Assembly (NCBI GenBank): GCA_964342825.1
Contig: CAYFHO010000013.1
Location: 27,010 to 91,009 of the forward strand
Length of the DNA stretch: 64,000 nucleotides
Origin: AAA164-E04 sp964342825
Lineage (GTDB): Bacteria; Verrucomicrobiota; Verrucomicrobiia; Limisphaerales; AAA164-E04
Reading direction: 5' to 3'
This document shows positions 1 to 8,824 of this stretch, one piece after another. Made by a program: the position numbers and the translations under genes. The notes below the pieces were generated by a model. It did not search any database and was not told the DNA's origin. It was given only the letters and a program-made list of their open reading frames with translations. Within the stretch, counting starts at the first letter, position 1, and each line of letters begins with the position of its first letter.

Positions 1-336
1 GATCTCAGGCCGTTCTTTTTTCAGTAGTTCGCGATAATCCTTGTAAAGGTTTGGAGTGTCCCCTGTCGCTTGATTCACTTCATCCTGAGACACCAGCATG
101 GGACGCTCATAGACGTCGCATAATCCAACGACTTTAGAGCAGCCAGCCGCCATCGCCTCTCGCAGGATATTCATTCCCCACCATCCACAACCGATCAATG
201 CAGTTCGATACTTGCTGACCTGGTTCGCTTTGACATACGGAGCCATTCCATACAGCAAACCAGCCTGAATTCCTTTTGATAGAAAGGAACGTCTCGTTTG
301 ATGTTTCAAGCTCTTGGAGTGGGTAGCGCTCATCAT
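1..336 (-). CDS. Gfo/Idh/MocA family oxidoreductase, N-terminal part (runs off the window)
   Basis: Translating the minus strand from the ATG at 336 gives 112 residues that continue beyond base 1. A twin-arginine type leader (R15-R16 followed by S-F-L) is followed by a hydrophobic stretch, which suggests Tat export. A Rossmann nucleotide-binding motif G49-C-G-W-W-G54 and a second strand ending in L-C-D-V follow, as expected for NAD(P)-dependent sugar or inositol dehydrogenases of this family. Secreted paralogues of this kind are common in Verrucomicrobiota and Planctomycetota. It lies 23 bp downstream of the propeller gene at 360-1574 on the same strand, so the two are probably co-transcribed. 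The substrate cannot be told from this fragment. Confidence 0.85.
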   Translation of the reverse strand, partial: MMSATHSKSLKHQTRRSFLSKGIQAGLLYGMAPYVKANQVSKYRTALIGCGWWGMNILREAMAAGCSKVVGLCDVYERPMLVSQDEVNQATGDTPNLYKDYRELLKKERPEI

Positions 337-359
337 TAAAGGGCAGGGTAAAGCACTAC

Positions 360-1574
360 TTAGGGACGCAAATCCAAACAAACCAAATGTCCTTTGGAGT
401 TTTTGACATACACAAGACCATTGGAGACGACAGGAACGGTCCAGCATTTTCCGTCTAAAACTTTGGCTCGTGCAGAAGGTTTGAATTCTTTTGGTGTGGC
501 TGGAGCGATGAGCAACTCGCCCTGCGCGGTCATGATGATCAGATGTCCGCCGGCAGCAGCAACGGATCCATATTTGAATTCATCCGCCTCCCAGGCCACT
601 TTCCCGGTTGATCGTTCAACGCACTTTAAGGGAGCACGTGATCCACCATCTCCGTCAAATCCATACAGATGCTCACCAATCAGAACAGGTGCATTTTGCT
701 GGGAACGCATCTCCCGATTGGTCCAACGGACTTGGGTTTTGTTTCCATCAAACGTGTAGAGTCCATGGCCCTTGCCATATCCTGATCCGATCCAGATCTC
801 GTTTCCAACAATGATTGGGTCAGCGGCATTGACTCCGTATCGCGTTGGCCATTGAATTTCCCAGGTCTTCTTTCCAGTTTTCAATTCTGCAGCCAGGAAA
901 CTTTTTCCAGATGACAAAGCTACGTATTGAAGGCCATTGTCTTCAAAAGGCAGGGGAGTGGAGTAGCCTGCTTCTTCATCGTTGGACAGCCAGATGGTTT
1001 TGCCGCTGGTTTTGTTCACAGCCATTCCACCACCACCCGCATTTAGTACCAGCATGTCACCGGCAACCAGTGGGGATCCGTTGAATCCCCAGTCGGGAAG
1101 TCGCAAGTCTTCTTCCTTGGCTATGTTGCGCTGCCATTGAACGAAACCATCTTTAGCTCCCAGGCAAAAGAGGTCTCCCCATCTGCTAAGCACATAGATA
1201 TGATCACCATCAATGGTTGGAGTTGAACCGGGGCCGCCTTCATAAAATTTGGCACCGATGTCACTTGGATAGGAATGCGTCCATAGGGTTTTTCCTGATT
1301 CGGCATCAAAAGCAAAAATGGTATCCTTGTTGTCTTTGTTTCCCAGAGTAAAAGCACGACCATCCCCGACGCTCACCGCCGAGAATCCTATTCCGACTTG
1401 TGCTTCCCAAAGTTTGCTGGGACCTGAGTCAGGCCAAGTTTTCTTCCAATCTGTTTCGGTCGAAATGCCATCATGGTTGGGGCCTCTAAACATGGTCCAA
1501 TCCGAGGCATGCAGGGGTTGAATAAAGCTGGCTAAGGAAAAAATACCACAGAGAAATCGGGTTTGTTTGTTCAT
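360..1574 (-). CDS. Secreted PQQ-like beta-propeller protein
   Basis: The 404-residue product has a signal peptide (about residues 1-23, ending in H-A-S) and then W-T-M-F-R-G-P-N-H-D-G, the usual opening of PVC-type PQQ-like/WD40-like outer propeller proteins. Repeated blades carry motifs such as F-A-F-D-A-E-S-G-K-T-L-W and N-K-T-S-G-K-T-I-W, typical of quinoprotein-dehydrogenase-like repeats. No dehydrogenase active site or haem motif is visible, so a binding or scaffold role is as likely as catalysis. It precedes the Gfo/Idh/MocA gene on the same strand by 23 bp, which suggests a shared role in periplasmic carbohydrate handling. The ATG at 1574 is well placed before the signal peptide. Confidence 0.85.
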   Translation of the reverse strand: MNKQTRFLCGIFSLASFIQPLHASDWTMFRGPNHDGISTETDWKKTWPDSGPSKLWEAQVGIGFSAVSVGDGRAFTLGNKDNKDTIFAFDAESGKTLWTHSYPSDIGAKFYEGGPGSTPTIDGDHIYVLSRWGDLFCLGAKDGFVQWQRNIAKEEDLRLPDWGFNGSPLVAGDMLVLNAGGGGMAVNKTSGKTIWLSNDEEAGYSTPLPFEDNGLQYVALSSGKSFLAAELKTGKKTWEIQWPTRYGVNAADPIIVGNEIWIGSGYGKGHGLYTFDGNKTQVRWTNREMRSQQNAPVLIGEHLYGFDGDGGSRAPLKCVERSTGKVAWEADEFKYGSVAAAGGHLIIMTAQGELLIAPATPKEFKPSARAKVLDGKCWTVPVVSNGLVYVKNSKGHLVCLDLRP

Positions 1575-1642
1575 GGTTCAGGATAAGATTTGTCCTGAAC
1601 ACTACACCCGTTTCTTTGGTCAATTCAAGGAGTCAATCGAAA

Positions 1643-2143
1643 TCATTGAAAGGTGCGCCAAAGGATATTGGCGGCAAATAAGCTGGCCATCCCAATGGCA
1701 CAGACGAATTTTCCAAGCGTTCCAGCTACAATGCCCAAAAGTGCCCCAAACCCCGCTTTCGAAGCCTCGTCCAACTGTCTTCCCCCAAGCATTTCAAACG
1801 CCAAAGCTCCCCCAAATGGGCCGATCAATATTCCCCAAGGTCCGAGAAAGATCCCCAGGATTCCCCCAACCAATGCCCCTACTACACCTCTCCAGGTGGC
1901 GCCTAGCTTCCGGGCTCCCACCAAACTGGCAATGTAATCCATGACCACCGAGAAAAGGGTGACCATACCAAGAATGCCAAGAATCAGATAACTGATGCTA
2001 TCCTCACCAAAGTAGATCTTATGGCCAAGAGCAGCGAGGAAAACGACAGGTGTGCTCGGAATCGCAGGCACCATGCTGCCAATGGCACCCACAACCATGA
2101 ATGCCTCTGCAATCAACAGACCCAGGATTTGTTCGATCGTCAT
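1643..2143 (-). CDS. DUF456 family membrane protein
   Basis: From the ATG at 2143 the product is 166 residues, almost wholly hydrophobic. It has about five membrane segments and glycine-rich helices such as G-A-L-V-G-G-I-L-G-I-F-L-G-P-W-G and A-G-F-G-A-L-L-G-I-V-A-G-T, the repeated pattern of DUF456. The length matches the family (about 160 aa). The open frame extends upstream to 2764, but that extension is poor in hydrophobic structure and overlaps the pseudopilin gene on the other strand, so the internal start is preferred. The function of DUF456 is not known. It is divergent from the gene at 2318. Confidence 0.8.
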   Translation of the reverse strand: MTIEQILGLLIAEAFMVVGAIGSMVPAIPSTPVVFLAALGHKIYFGEDSISYLILGILGMVTLFSVVMDYIASLVGARKLGATWRGVVGALVGGILGIFLGPWGILIGPFGGALAFEMLGGRQLDEASKAGFGALLGIVAGTLGKFVCAIGMASLFAANILWRTFQ

Positions 2144-2317
2144 TTTATCTTTTATACATATGCCCAATGAACCTCGAAATTGTTTCAACTTTTTCTCACT
2201 TTGCCAGTGAAATATCAATATGGGGCCCCAGTTCCACGCGTCCAGACTCTGGGTTGATGGTAGTAACATCTTGCATCCCGACTTGACATGCCGGTCTTGT
2301 GGATGCATTGGTTTCAC

Positions 2318-3220
2318 ATGAAAACAACAAGCCGTCTCAGACAGTCCAGATCTCAGCGTAGTGGATTCACCCTGATCGAGTTGCTGGTCGTGATCGCTAT
2401 CATCGCCATCCTCGCTGGCATGCTGTTGCCTGCTCTTTCCAAAGCCAAACTCAAGGCCACTGGTGCTGCTTGTTTGAATAATCAGAAGCAATTGATCCTG
2501 GGATTCGTGATGTATGCTGACGACAATGCGGATCGTATGCTCTATACCGTCCCAGGCCGCGGCCAAATTGATAACGCCGCCGGAGGTTTCTGGCCAGGGC
2601 CCTACAACGACCAGGGAGCTTTCACACCTTCTCGAGCCGGCATGACAAAAACAGAAGCTCAACGTAACGTTGAGAACGGACTGCGCAGAGGAGCTTTGTG
2701 GCAGTATGTCGATGGAGTTGGAGCCTATCACTGCCCCGGCGACATACGAACCAAAAGGCTTCAACCCGGTCGAGGTTGGGCTTATGACAGCTATTCCAAA
2801 GCCAATGGAATGAATGGTCTGGCTTGGCAGGGTTCAGGTGAACCCGGAAGTAACCGTGGCCCCCAACCTGCATACGAAAAAATAACAGGTATCAATGGTC
2901 CCGCAGAGGGTATGGTTTTTCTCGAAGAAGCTGATCCACGGGGGCGCAATTTGGGTACCTGGGTCATCAGTGTGAACCCAAGTCCAGGTTGGATTGATCC
3001 GTTTGCCATCTTCCACGGCAACAGTAGCACCATCGCATTTGCAGATGGTCATGCCGAATCTCATCGTTGGGTCACCGACAGTGTTATCGAAGCGGCTACA
3101 GCTGCCTCAAACGGGGATTCGAGTATTTTTGGTTGGGGCGGTGGGAATGCGCAGAACGCTGATTTTGTCTGGGTATACAACCGTTACAAGCATCAGCGTT
3201 GGGCTCCGATCAATCAATAA
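2318..3220 (+). CDS. Type II secretion-like pseudopilin with H-X9-DG motif
   Basis: The 300-residue protein starts M-K-T-T-S and has a short basic leader ending in a prepilin peptidase site, G16-F-T-L-I-E21, followed by a hydrophobic helix (residues 19-38). The C-terminal part has His233 followed nine residues later by Asp-Gly (243-244). This is the H-X9-DG pattern that defines a large pseudopilin-like family expanded in Verrucomicrobiota, Lentisphaerota and Planctomycetota. The ATG at 2318 is chosen because it gives a normal short leader; an upstream in-frame ATG at 2288 would add ten residues. No pilus or secretion machinery genes are nearby. A surface or extracellular role is likely but the partner is unknown. 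Confidence 0.85.
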   Translation: MKTTSRLRQSRSQRSGFTLIELLVVIAIIAILAGMLLPALSKAKLKATGAACLNNQKQLILGFVMYADDNADRMLYTVPGRGQIDNAAGGFWPGPYNDQGAFTPSRAGMTKTEAQRNVENGLRRGALWQYVDGVGAYHCPGDIRTKRLQPGRGWAYDSYSKANGMNGLAWQGSGEPGSNRGPQPAYEKITGINGPAEGMVFLEEADPRGRNLGTWVISVNPSPGWIDPFAIFHGNSSTIAFADGHAESHRWVTDSVIEAATAASNGDSSIFGWGGGNAQNADFVWVYNRYKHQRWAPINQ

Positions 3221-3340
3221 ATCCCAATCGATCATTGGCTTGAGAATTTGGTCCTGCCCACTCTCAGGTCTGTCTAATTTTGTTTTGGTGAGGAGAACTT
3301 CCAGCGCGGTTTCCTTTCCAAAACACCTTGAAATTTGATT

Positions 3341-3366
3341 GCATGTACTGAAATTTATATACATGC
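3341..3366. promoter_or_regulatory. Inverted repeat at the sulfatase start
   Basis: GCATGTA (3341-3347) and TACATGC (3360-3366) form perfect 7-bp arms around a 12-bp AT-rich spacer and overlap the likely sulfatase ATG. It could be an operator or an mRNA hairpin controlling translation. The evidence is the symmetry alone. Confidence 0.25.
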
Positions 3367-4829
3367 TTGAAGGCATGCAATGGCTGTTTCCCGCTGCAAG
3401 GCTGCTACCCTTGGGATTTGCTTTATCCTTCTGGATTCACACCTCAAGCCTTGTTCTTTCAGATCTTCTTGCGCAGCCCAACCTACTGGTCATTCAGACA
3501 GACGAGCATCACTTCAACACGCTTGGATGTTATGGCGGGCAGATCGTTGATACACCACACATTGACCGGCTGGCGAAAGAGGGAGCCTTGTGTTCCAGTT
3601 TCTATGCGACCACTCCCGTTTGTTCACCCTCACGCGGTGCTCTGGTGACTGGTCGGTATCCTCATCATAATCAGGTCGTACAGAACAATATCCCACTCGC
3701 AGACGGTATGGTGACTTTTGCCGAATCTTTGAGCCGTCGCGATTACAGGACCGGTTTCATTGGTAAATGGCATCTGGATGGCGATGGTAAACCTCAATGG
3801 GCTCCAGAACGAAAGTTTGGATTTGAGGACAATCGATTCATGTTCAATCGTGGGCACTGGAAGAAGTTTGAATGGGTGAACGGCAAACCCAGAGTGGGGG
3901 CTCGCAATCAAAAAGGTGAAGCCACCTACAGTTTGGCTGGTGCGGATGAAAAAACATTTGCCACGGATTTTCTGGTCGATAGAGCCATTGAATTCATGGC
4001 ATCTTCCAAATCAAAACCCTTCTGCTTGATGTTGAGTTTGCCTGACCCACATGGTCCCAATACGGTCAGAGAGCCATACGATTCCATGTATGATGATGTC
4101 GAGGTACCCATCCCTTCCACACTTCGGAAACCGGAGGCGCAAATCCCGGCCTGGGCTCCAAGTGAAGGCAAACTCACAGCTGCGACTCTTCGTCGCCTGA
4201 TGCCCAATTATTTCGGCATGGTGAAATGCATTGACGATAATGTCGGACGGATCTTTTCTCATCTTGAAAAGACGGGTCGATTGGATCAAACGGTAGTGGT
4301 CTTTACTTCCGATCATGGAGACCTTTGCGGTGAGCACGGCCGATTGAACAAAGGAAATCCATATGAAGGATCGGCCAGAATTCCCTTCCTGCTTCGTTAT
4401 CCAGCCAAAGTAAAAGAAGGAACTCGAATTGACGTCGCGTTATCTTGTGTTGATTTCATGCCAACCGTATTCTCTCTGATGGATATCCCCAACCAAGTTT
4501 CGACGGATGGGCGGGATGCCTCTGAATGGTTCCAGGGAAAAAGACCTGCAGGTTGGGTAGATCAGGCTTACTTGCGAAGCACTCCCGGTCAACCTTGGTT
4601 GTGCGTGGTTTCGGATCGCTTCAAGCTGGTTTATTCCAAAGATGAAAGACCGTGGTTGATAGACCTGAGCAAAGACCCTGAAGAAGCTTTTAATCATTTT
4701 GAAAAACCTGAGCACGCTGTTGTGATTCGGGAATTAACCAGGGGTTTGATGGAATACTGTAAAGAACAGGAAGATCCTTATGGAGAAATTCCAAACATTC
4801 GAGAATCAATGCAGTCTGCTTTGCGCTGA
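3363..4829 (+). CDS. Secreted sulfatase (S1 family, FGly-type)
   Basis: The product is about 488 residues. A hydrophobic N-terminus acts as the export signal. The core begins N-L-L-V-I-Q-T-D-E (metal-binding Asp about residue 47). The sulfatase signature C87-S-P-S-R supplies the cysteine converted to formylglycine. A further metal motif S-D-H-G-D lies near residue 317. The C-terminal half looks like sulfatases acting on polysaccharides (N-P-Y-E-G-S-A-R-I-P). Maturation requires a formylglycine-generating enzyme, which is not in this window. ATG codons at 3363 and 3375 are both possible starts; a TTG at 3339 is less likely. The FAD/Fe-S oxidoreductase gene begins 9 bp downstream, so the two are probably one transcript. 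Confidence 0.9.
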   Translation: MLEGMQWLFPAARLLPLGFALSFWIHTSSLVLSDLLAQPNLLVIQTDEHHFNTLGCYGGQIVDTPHIDRLAKEGALCSSFYATTPVCSPSRGALVTGRYPHHNQVVQNNIPLADGMVTFAESLSRRDYRTGFIGKWHLDGDGKPQWAPERKFGFEDNRFMFNRGHWKKFEWVNGKPRVGARNQKGEATYSLAGADEKTFATDFLVDRAIEFMASSKSKPFCLMLSLPDPHGPNTVREPYDSMYDDVEVPIPSTLRKPEAQIPAWAPSEGKLTAATLRRLMPNYFGMVKCIDDNVGRIFSHLEKTGRLDQTVVVFTSDHGDLCGEHGRLNKGNPYEGSARIPFLLRYPAKVKEGTRIDVALSCVDFMPTVFSLMDIPNQVSTDGRDASEWFQGKRPAGWVDQAYLRSTPGQPWLCVVSDRFKLVYSKDERPWLIDLSKDPEEAFNHFEKPEHAVVIRELTRGLMEYCKEQEDPYGEIPNIRESMQSALR

Positions 4830-4837
4830 AATGATTC

Positions 4838-7672
4838 ATGACTGCGACAATACACCCTGATCGCCGGAATGCATCGATCGGAACAGACATCCGAACGGAT
4901 GCATTGACAAGGCAGCTCTATGCTACCGATGCCTCCATTTACGAAGTCTTGCCAAAAGCTGTGGCATTCCCTGCAGGGAAGGAGGAGATCAAGAAATGTT
5001 TCGAATACGCAAGGGAGTCGGGATTGTCCGTGACTCCGAGAGGGTCGGGATCGGGACTGGCTGGTGGGGCGATTGGGGATGGATTGATTGTGGATTGCCA
5101 GCGAAAGAACCAACAGATACACGGATTCAACCCGGAACTTAGAACGGTGCGTGTAGGGCCTGGTGTGGTGCTGGATTCTTTGAATTCCTTTTTGCGACCC
5201 CATGGTTTTCAATTTGGTCCCGACGTTGCGACCAGTTCTCGCGCAAGTCTGGGAGGCATGATTGCCAACAACTCTTCCGGAGCCCGTGTTGCCGTTTATG
5301 GAACAACCGGGGATCACGTGCGATCTCTCGATCTCGTCTTAAGCGATGGACGAAGTTTCACGCTGGATGCATCAGGAGATGGTTGCGCTGAAGATCTTGA
5401 ATCCCTTTCAATGGCGATTCGCTTTAACGAAGATCTGATTCGTCGCACCTATCCAGACGGGATGCTCAAGCGCTGGCATGGATATGGATTGAAACCATGG
5501 CTCGACAATCCTACACGGTGGACCCACCTCTTGGCCGGAAGCGAAGGCACCCTGGCAGTTATTGCTGAAGCGGAATTGCAGATTATTCCCTTACCCAAAG
5601 AAAAGGGTTTGGGATTGCTTTTCTTTGATGGCGCAGAGGAAGCGATGCAAGCGTCCGTCGAAGTTTCTGATTTGGGACCAAGTGCCATCGAACACATTGA
5701 CCGCATTCTGTTCGACCAGACCAAAGGCCAGCTCGCCTTTCAAAGGGCAAGAGATTTGCTTCGATTGGATGACGAACCTTGCGAATCCATTTTGATGGTA
5801 GAATTTCAAAGCGAGGTTGAAGATCGATTGGCACAGCTTCAAAAACGATCCTTGGGTCAACGTTCAATGAAGTTGACGGATACTGATTCCATGAATCTTG
5901 TCTGGCGGCTTCGCAAAGCCGGACTTTCTTTGCTGACAGGATGCAAAGGGTCTGCCAAACCCACTACCGGAATTGAGGATACGGCGGTCCGCCCCGAGGT
6001 CTTGCCTGAATATGTGAGGGCGTTGAAGAATATCCTTCGCTCCCAGAATCTCGAAGCCTGTTACTATGGGCATGCCGCTTCCGGGTTGTTGCATGTTCGC
6101 CCGGTGTTGGATCTAAAAAGCTCAGAGGATCTTCGAAGGTTTCGTGTTGTATCAGATGAGGTTTCGGAGCTAGTGAAAAGTTTTCAAGGATCTTTGGCCG
6201 CCGAACATGGCATGGGGATGGCGCGCACCGAGTATTTGGAAAACCACATCGGGACGGAGTTGGTCGAACTGCACCGCGAAATCAAACAAGCCTTCGATCC
6301 CGACCACATGTTGAACCCTGGCAAGATCATTGATGATGGAACTTTTCGTGTAGATTCACACCTACGAAAGACCATCGATCCAAGTTCGGTAAATTTTCCT
6401 TCTACACTCAAATTTGCCGTAAAAGATGATCATTGGAGTGACAACCTTGCCCAATGCAATGGTTGTGGTGGTTGCCGCAAATCTTCGGGCACGATGTGTC
6501 CCACGTTCCAAGCCACCGGGGAGGAAGTCATGTCCACGAGAGGACGTGCCAACCTGATCCGAACCTGGAGCCAAATCTCGGATTTGTCTGATGACGATTC
6601 CATCAAGATGCTTCAGGAGGCCTTGATGCATTGTTTGTCCTGCAAAGCGTGCAAGACGGAATGTCCATCCAATGTGGACATGGCACTGATCAAAGCAGAA
6701 TTACAGCAGTTGCTTCGAAAGCGAAATGGAGCTTCCCTTTCTCAATGGGTTTTTGGTCACGTTGATTTGATTGCAGCCATTGGAAGTCTGTTTCCCGATT
6801 TGATTAATCGGATTCAATCGTGGTCGTTCGCAAGGGAATTCATGAAAAACCCAATGAACCTTTCACCCGAGCGCCCCTTGCCTGAATTGGCACGCCAAAG
6901 ATTTGATTATTGGTTTGATCAGCGCCGTGAGTCTGATTCTCAGCCAGGTGAATTGGTTTACCTTTGGGACGACACCTTCGTCAGGTATTATGATCCTCAC
7001 ATTGGTAGGTCTGCGGTTCGAGTTTTGGAGGTTTTGGGGTTTGATGTGAGATTATTGAGGGGGCGAAAATGTTGTGGTCGTCCCTCGTTCAGTCAGGGAG
7101 ATTTGAGACGTGCTCGCCGCCAGGGAATCCACAATGTTGATATGATCTTGCGACATTTCAACGCCCCTATCCTATTTCTGGAGCCTTCCTGTTATTCGAT
7201 GTTTAGAGAAGATTATATCGAAATGGACGTTCCTCGAGCGAAGGACATTGCGGATCGTTGCTTTTTATTTGAAGAGTTTTTGGCTGGCAGGGCAGCTTCG
7301 CATCCGGAATGGAAACACCGGTTTCGATCATTGGATACTCCTTTGGGGATCCACGCTCATTGTCACGCCAAAGCTCTGTGCGACGTCTCATTCATGAGTC
7401 AATTCTGCAAGATTCTTTGGCCCAATTTACCTTCACAAATCTTGCCAACAGGTTGTTGCGGCATGGCGGGCGCTTTTGGTGCAACTCAATCCGAGTACGA
7501 ACTGTCCATCAAGGTTGGTCAGAATTTATGTGAGATTCTCGATCAAACGAGTGAACCCTTCAGGTTGATCGCCAGCGGTACCAGTTGTCGTCATCAGATT
7601 GAGCACATGACCTCTCACAAACCAGTTCACTTTGCTGAAATGTTGGCGGAAGCCATGAAGGATCCGGTTTGA
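4838..7672 (+). CDS. FAD-linked oxidase fused to Fe-S/CCG domain (D-lactate/glycolate dehydrogenase type)
   Basis: This 944-residue protein joins what GlcD and GlcF do separately. An N-terminal FAD-binding domain (about 25-240, with T-P-R-G-S-G-S-G-L-A-G-G) is followed by a FAD-oxidase C-terminal domain (about 250-510, with H-G-M-G-M-A-R). Two [4Fe-4S] clusters follow: C-N-G-C-G-G-C near 538 and C-L-S-C-K-A-C-K-T-E-C-P near 598. Two CCG half-domains come last, with Cys-Cys-Gly at about 745 and 872. The family oxidises D-2-hydroxy acids such as D-lactate, glycolate or 2-hydroxyglutarate and passes electrons to the membrane quinone pool. The order and length match the Dld-II/YdiJ type. The substrate cannot be fixed from sequence. 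It directly follows the sulfatase gene. Confidence 0.9.
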   Translation: MTATIHPDRRNASIGTDIRTDALTRQLYATDASIYEVLPKAVAFPAGKEEIKKCFEYARESGLSVTPRGSGSGLAGGAIGDGLIVDCQRKNQQIHGFNPELRTVRVGPGVVLDSLNSFLRPHGFQFGPDVATSSRASLGGMIANNSSGARVAVYGTTGDHVRSLDLVLSDGRSFTLDASGDGCAEDLESLSMAIRFNEDLIRRTYPDGMLKRWHGYGLKPWLDNPTRWTHLLAGSEGTLAVIAEAELQIIPLPKEKGLGLLFFDGAEEAMQASVEVSDLGPSAIEHIDRILFDQTKGQLAFQRARDLLRLDDEPCESILMVEFQSEVEDRLAQLQKRSLGQRSMKLTDTDSMNLVWRLRKAGLSLLTGCKGSAKPTTGIEDTAVRPEVLPEYVRALKNILRSQNLEACYYGHAASGLLHVRPVLDLKSSEDLRRFRVVSDEVSELVKSFQGSLAAEHGMGMARTEYLENHIGTELVELHREIKQAFDPDHMLNPGKIIDDGTFRVDSHLRKTIDPSSVNFPSTLKFAVKDDHWSDNLAQCNGCGGCRKSSGTMCPTFQATGEEVMSTRGRANLIRTWSQISDLSDDDSIKMLQEALMHCLSCKACKTECPSNVDMALIKAELQQLLRKRNGASLSQWVFGHVDLIAAIGSLFPDLINRIQSWSFAREFMKNPMNLSPERPLPELARQRFDYWFDQRRESDSQPGELVYLWDDTFVRYYDPHIGRSAVRVLEVLGFDVRLLRGRKCCGRPSFSQGDLRRARRQGIHNVDMILRHFNAPILFLEPSCYSMFREDYIEMDVPRAKDIADRCFLFEEFLAGRAASHPEWKHRFRSLDTPLGIHAHCHAKALCDVSFMSQFCKILWPNLPSQILPTGCCGMAGAFGATQSEYELSIKVGQNLCEILDQTSEPFRLIASGTSCRHQIEHMTSHKPVHFAEMLAEAMKDPV

Positions 7673-7675
7673 AAT

Positions 7676-8629
7676 CTATTTCATGGATGCGTCCTCAAGG
7701 GCTTTCCCATTGGTGGAAATAACGTGAATGCCGTGTGCGTGGGCTTTGGGGTGAAAGAATTCCCATACCACTTTCTTGTCGGGTGTGACTTCAAACAATC
7801 GCGCTTTGGATGGATCCCTTTGGGCATAGCTGGCAATGACTGTGTTTCCATTTGGCAATCGCTGCCCTCCACAAGGGTCGCTGAATCTGCCATCCACATC
7901 CGAATTATCCACCCGCCAAACTACCTTGCCTTGAGAATCGAATTCGACAGTTTTGTTGCCATGAGTCAGGTTGGCGAGCGTGTTTCCATTGGCGAGTCGA
8001 ATGGCGGTGAAGGGCCAGTTCTCCGCTTCGCGGCCTCCCAGTTCAGGTAAATCTGTTTTGATGGAGCGTAGAACGGTGCCATCAGATTTGTACTCCTTGA
8101 TCACGAATCCCAATAGATGAGGGGCGATATAGTTTCCATTGGGTAACTTGCGCGCCATGCGGGTTTGCATGTGTGCGTTGTCGGTGTCCGGTTGCAAAGG
8201 AATGATTGCTTCTACAATTCCGCTTGGGCTGATTTCCAGTAGTCGAGGTTTGATACCCCGTTCAACCACCATGGTGTTTCCGGAAGGCAAACGGACGGCT
8301 GTTCCTAGTTCTTTGTTGTCCGTATGCAAAAGGTAGGACCATACCAATTCGTTCTTCCTCGTGTGTTCGCGTGCTTCTTTGCCGGTCGAAAACAGGATGT
8401 TTCCATTCGGGAGAACATATCCATCTCTAGAGCGATGACTGGTTTCCCAGATAACCTTGCTATCTTCATCAAACAGAGCGGTGATGTTTCCGCAAACAAG
8501 AAAGCTGTGCCTGGTCGAGTTGGAGCTCACTTGAGTGGGGGCAGAAATTTCAGCACCATGAGTTTGGTTGAGCAGTAAAAGGCAGGCCACCAGGGCAAAT
8601 AGACTATGATGAATCAAATTTTTGGACAT
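7676..8629 (-). CDS. Secreted LPNGN-repeat beta-propeller protein
   Basis: From the ATG at 8629 the product is 317 residues with a clear signal peptide (M-S-K-N-L-I-H-H then a leucine-rich core, cleavage near T-H-G-A-E). It then has repeated blades containing variants of L-P-N-G-N (V-L-P-N-G-N, R-L-P-S-G-N, K-L-P-N-G-N, R-L-A-N-G-N, R-L-P-N-G-N), each preceded by a K-V-V-W type strand. This resembles propellers of the arylsulfotransferase/PQQ-like superfamily, but the histidines of a sulfotransferase active site cannot be assigned. The function is unknown and probably involves binding in the periplasm. The gene converges on the oxidoreductase gene, with stops 3 bp apart. Longer upstream starts up to 8725 exist but would bury the signal peptide. 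Confidence 0.75.
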   Translation of the reverse strand: MSKNLIHHSLFALVACLLLLNQTHGAEISAPTQVSSNSTRHSFLVCGNITALFDEDSKVIWETSHRSRDGYVLPNGNILFSTGKEAREHTRKNELVWSYLLHTDNKELGTAVRLPSGNTMVVERGIKPRLLEISPSGIVEAIIPLQPDTDNAHMQTRMARKLPNGNYIAPHLLGFVIKEYKSDGTVLRSIKTDLPELGGREAENWPFTAIRLANGNTLANLTHGNKTVEFDSQGKVVWRVDNSDVDGRFSDPCGGQRLPNGNTVIASYAQRDPSKARLFEVTPDKKVVWEFFHPKAHAHGIHVISTNGKALEDASMK

Positions 8630-8824
8630 GTGTCTGGTCAGGTGAAGCATTCGAATAAATTGACGGTTTATCATGAACATTCCAAGTCGTTTCTCCTGTA
8701 ACATGAAATCTGTCAATATCACCATATTTTGGATTTCTGGGGGATTTTTTGGTTGACCTTCCGTGTCCTGATCGGGTGGAATGTCTTTGTTCCAGAAACA
8801 CCAAGTGCAATTTGCATTAGTATT

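Noticed and set aside
2144..2764. Upstream extension of the DUF456 frame to a 373-residue protein
   Set aside because: It covers the start of the pseudopilin gene on the other strand and shows no domain; DUF456 proteins are about 160 residues.
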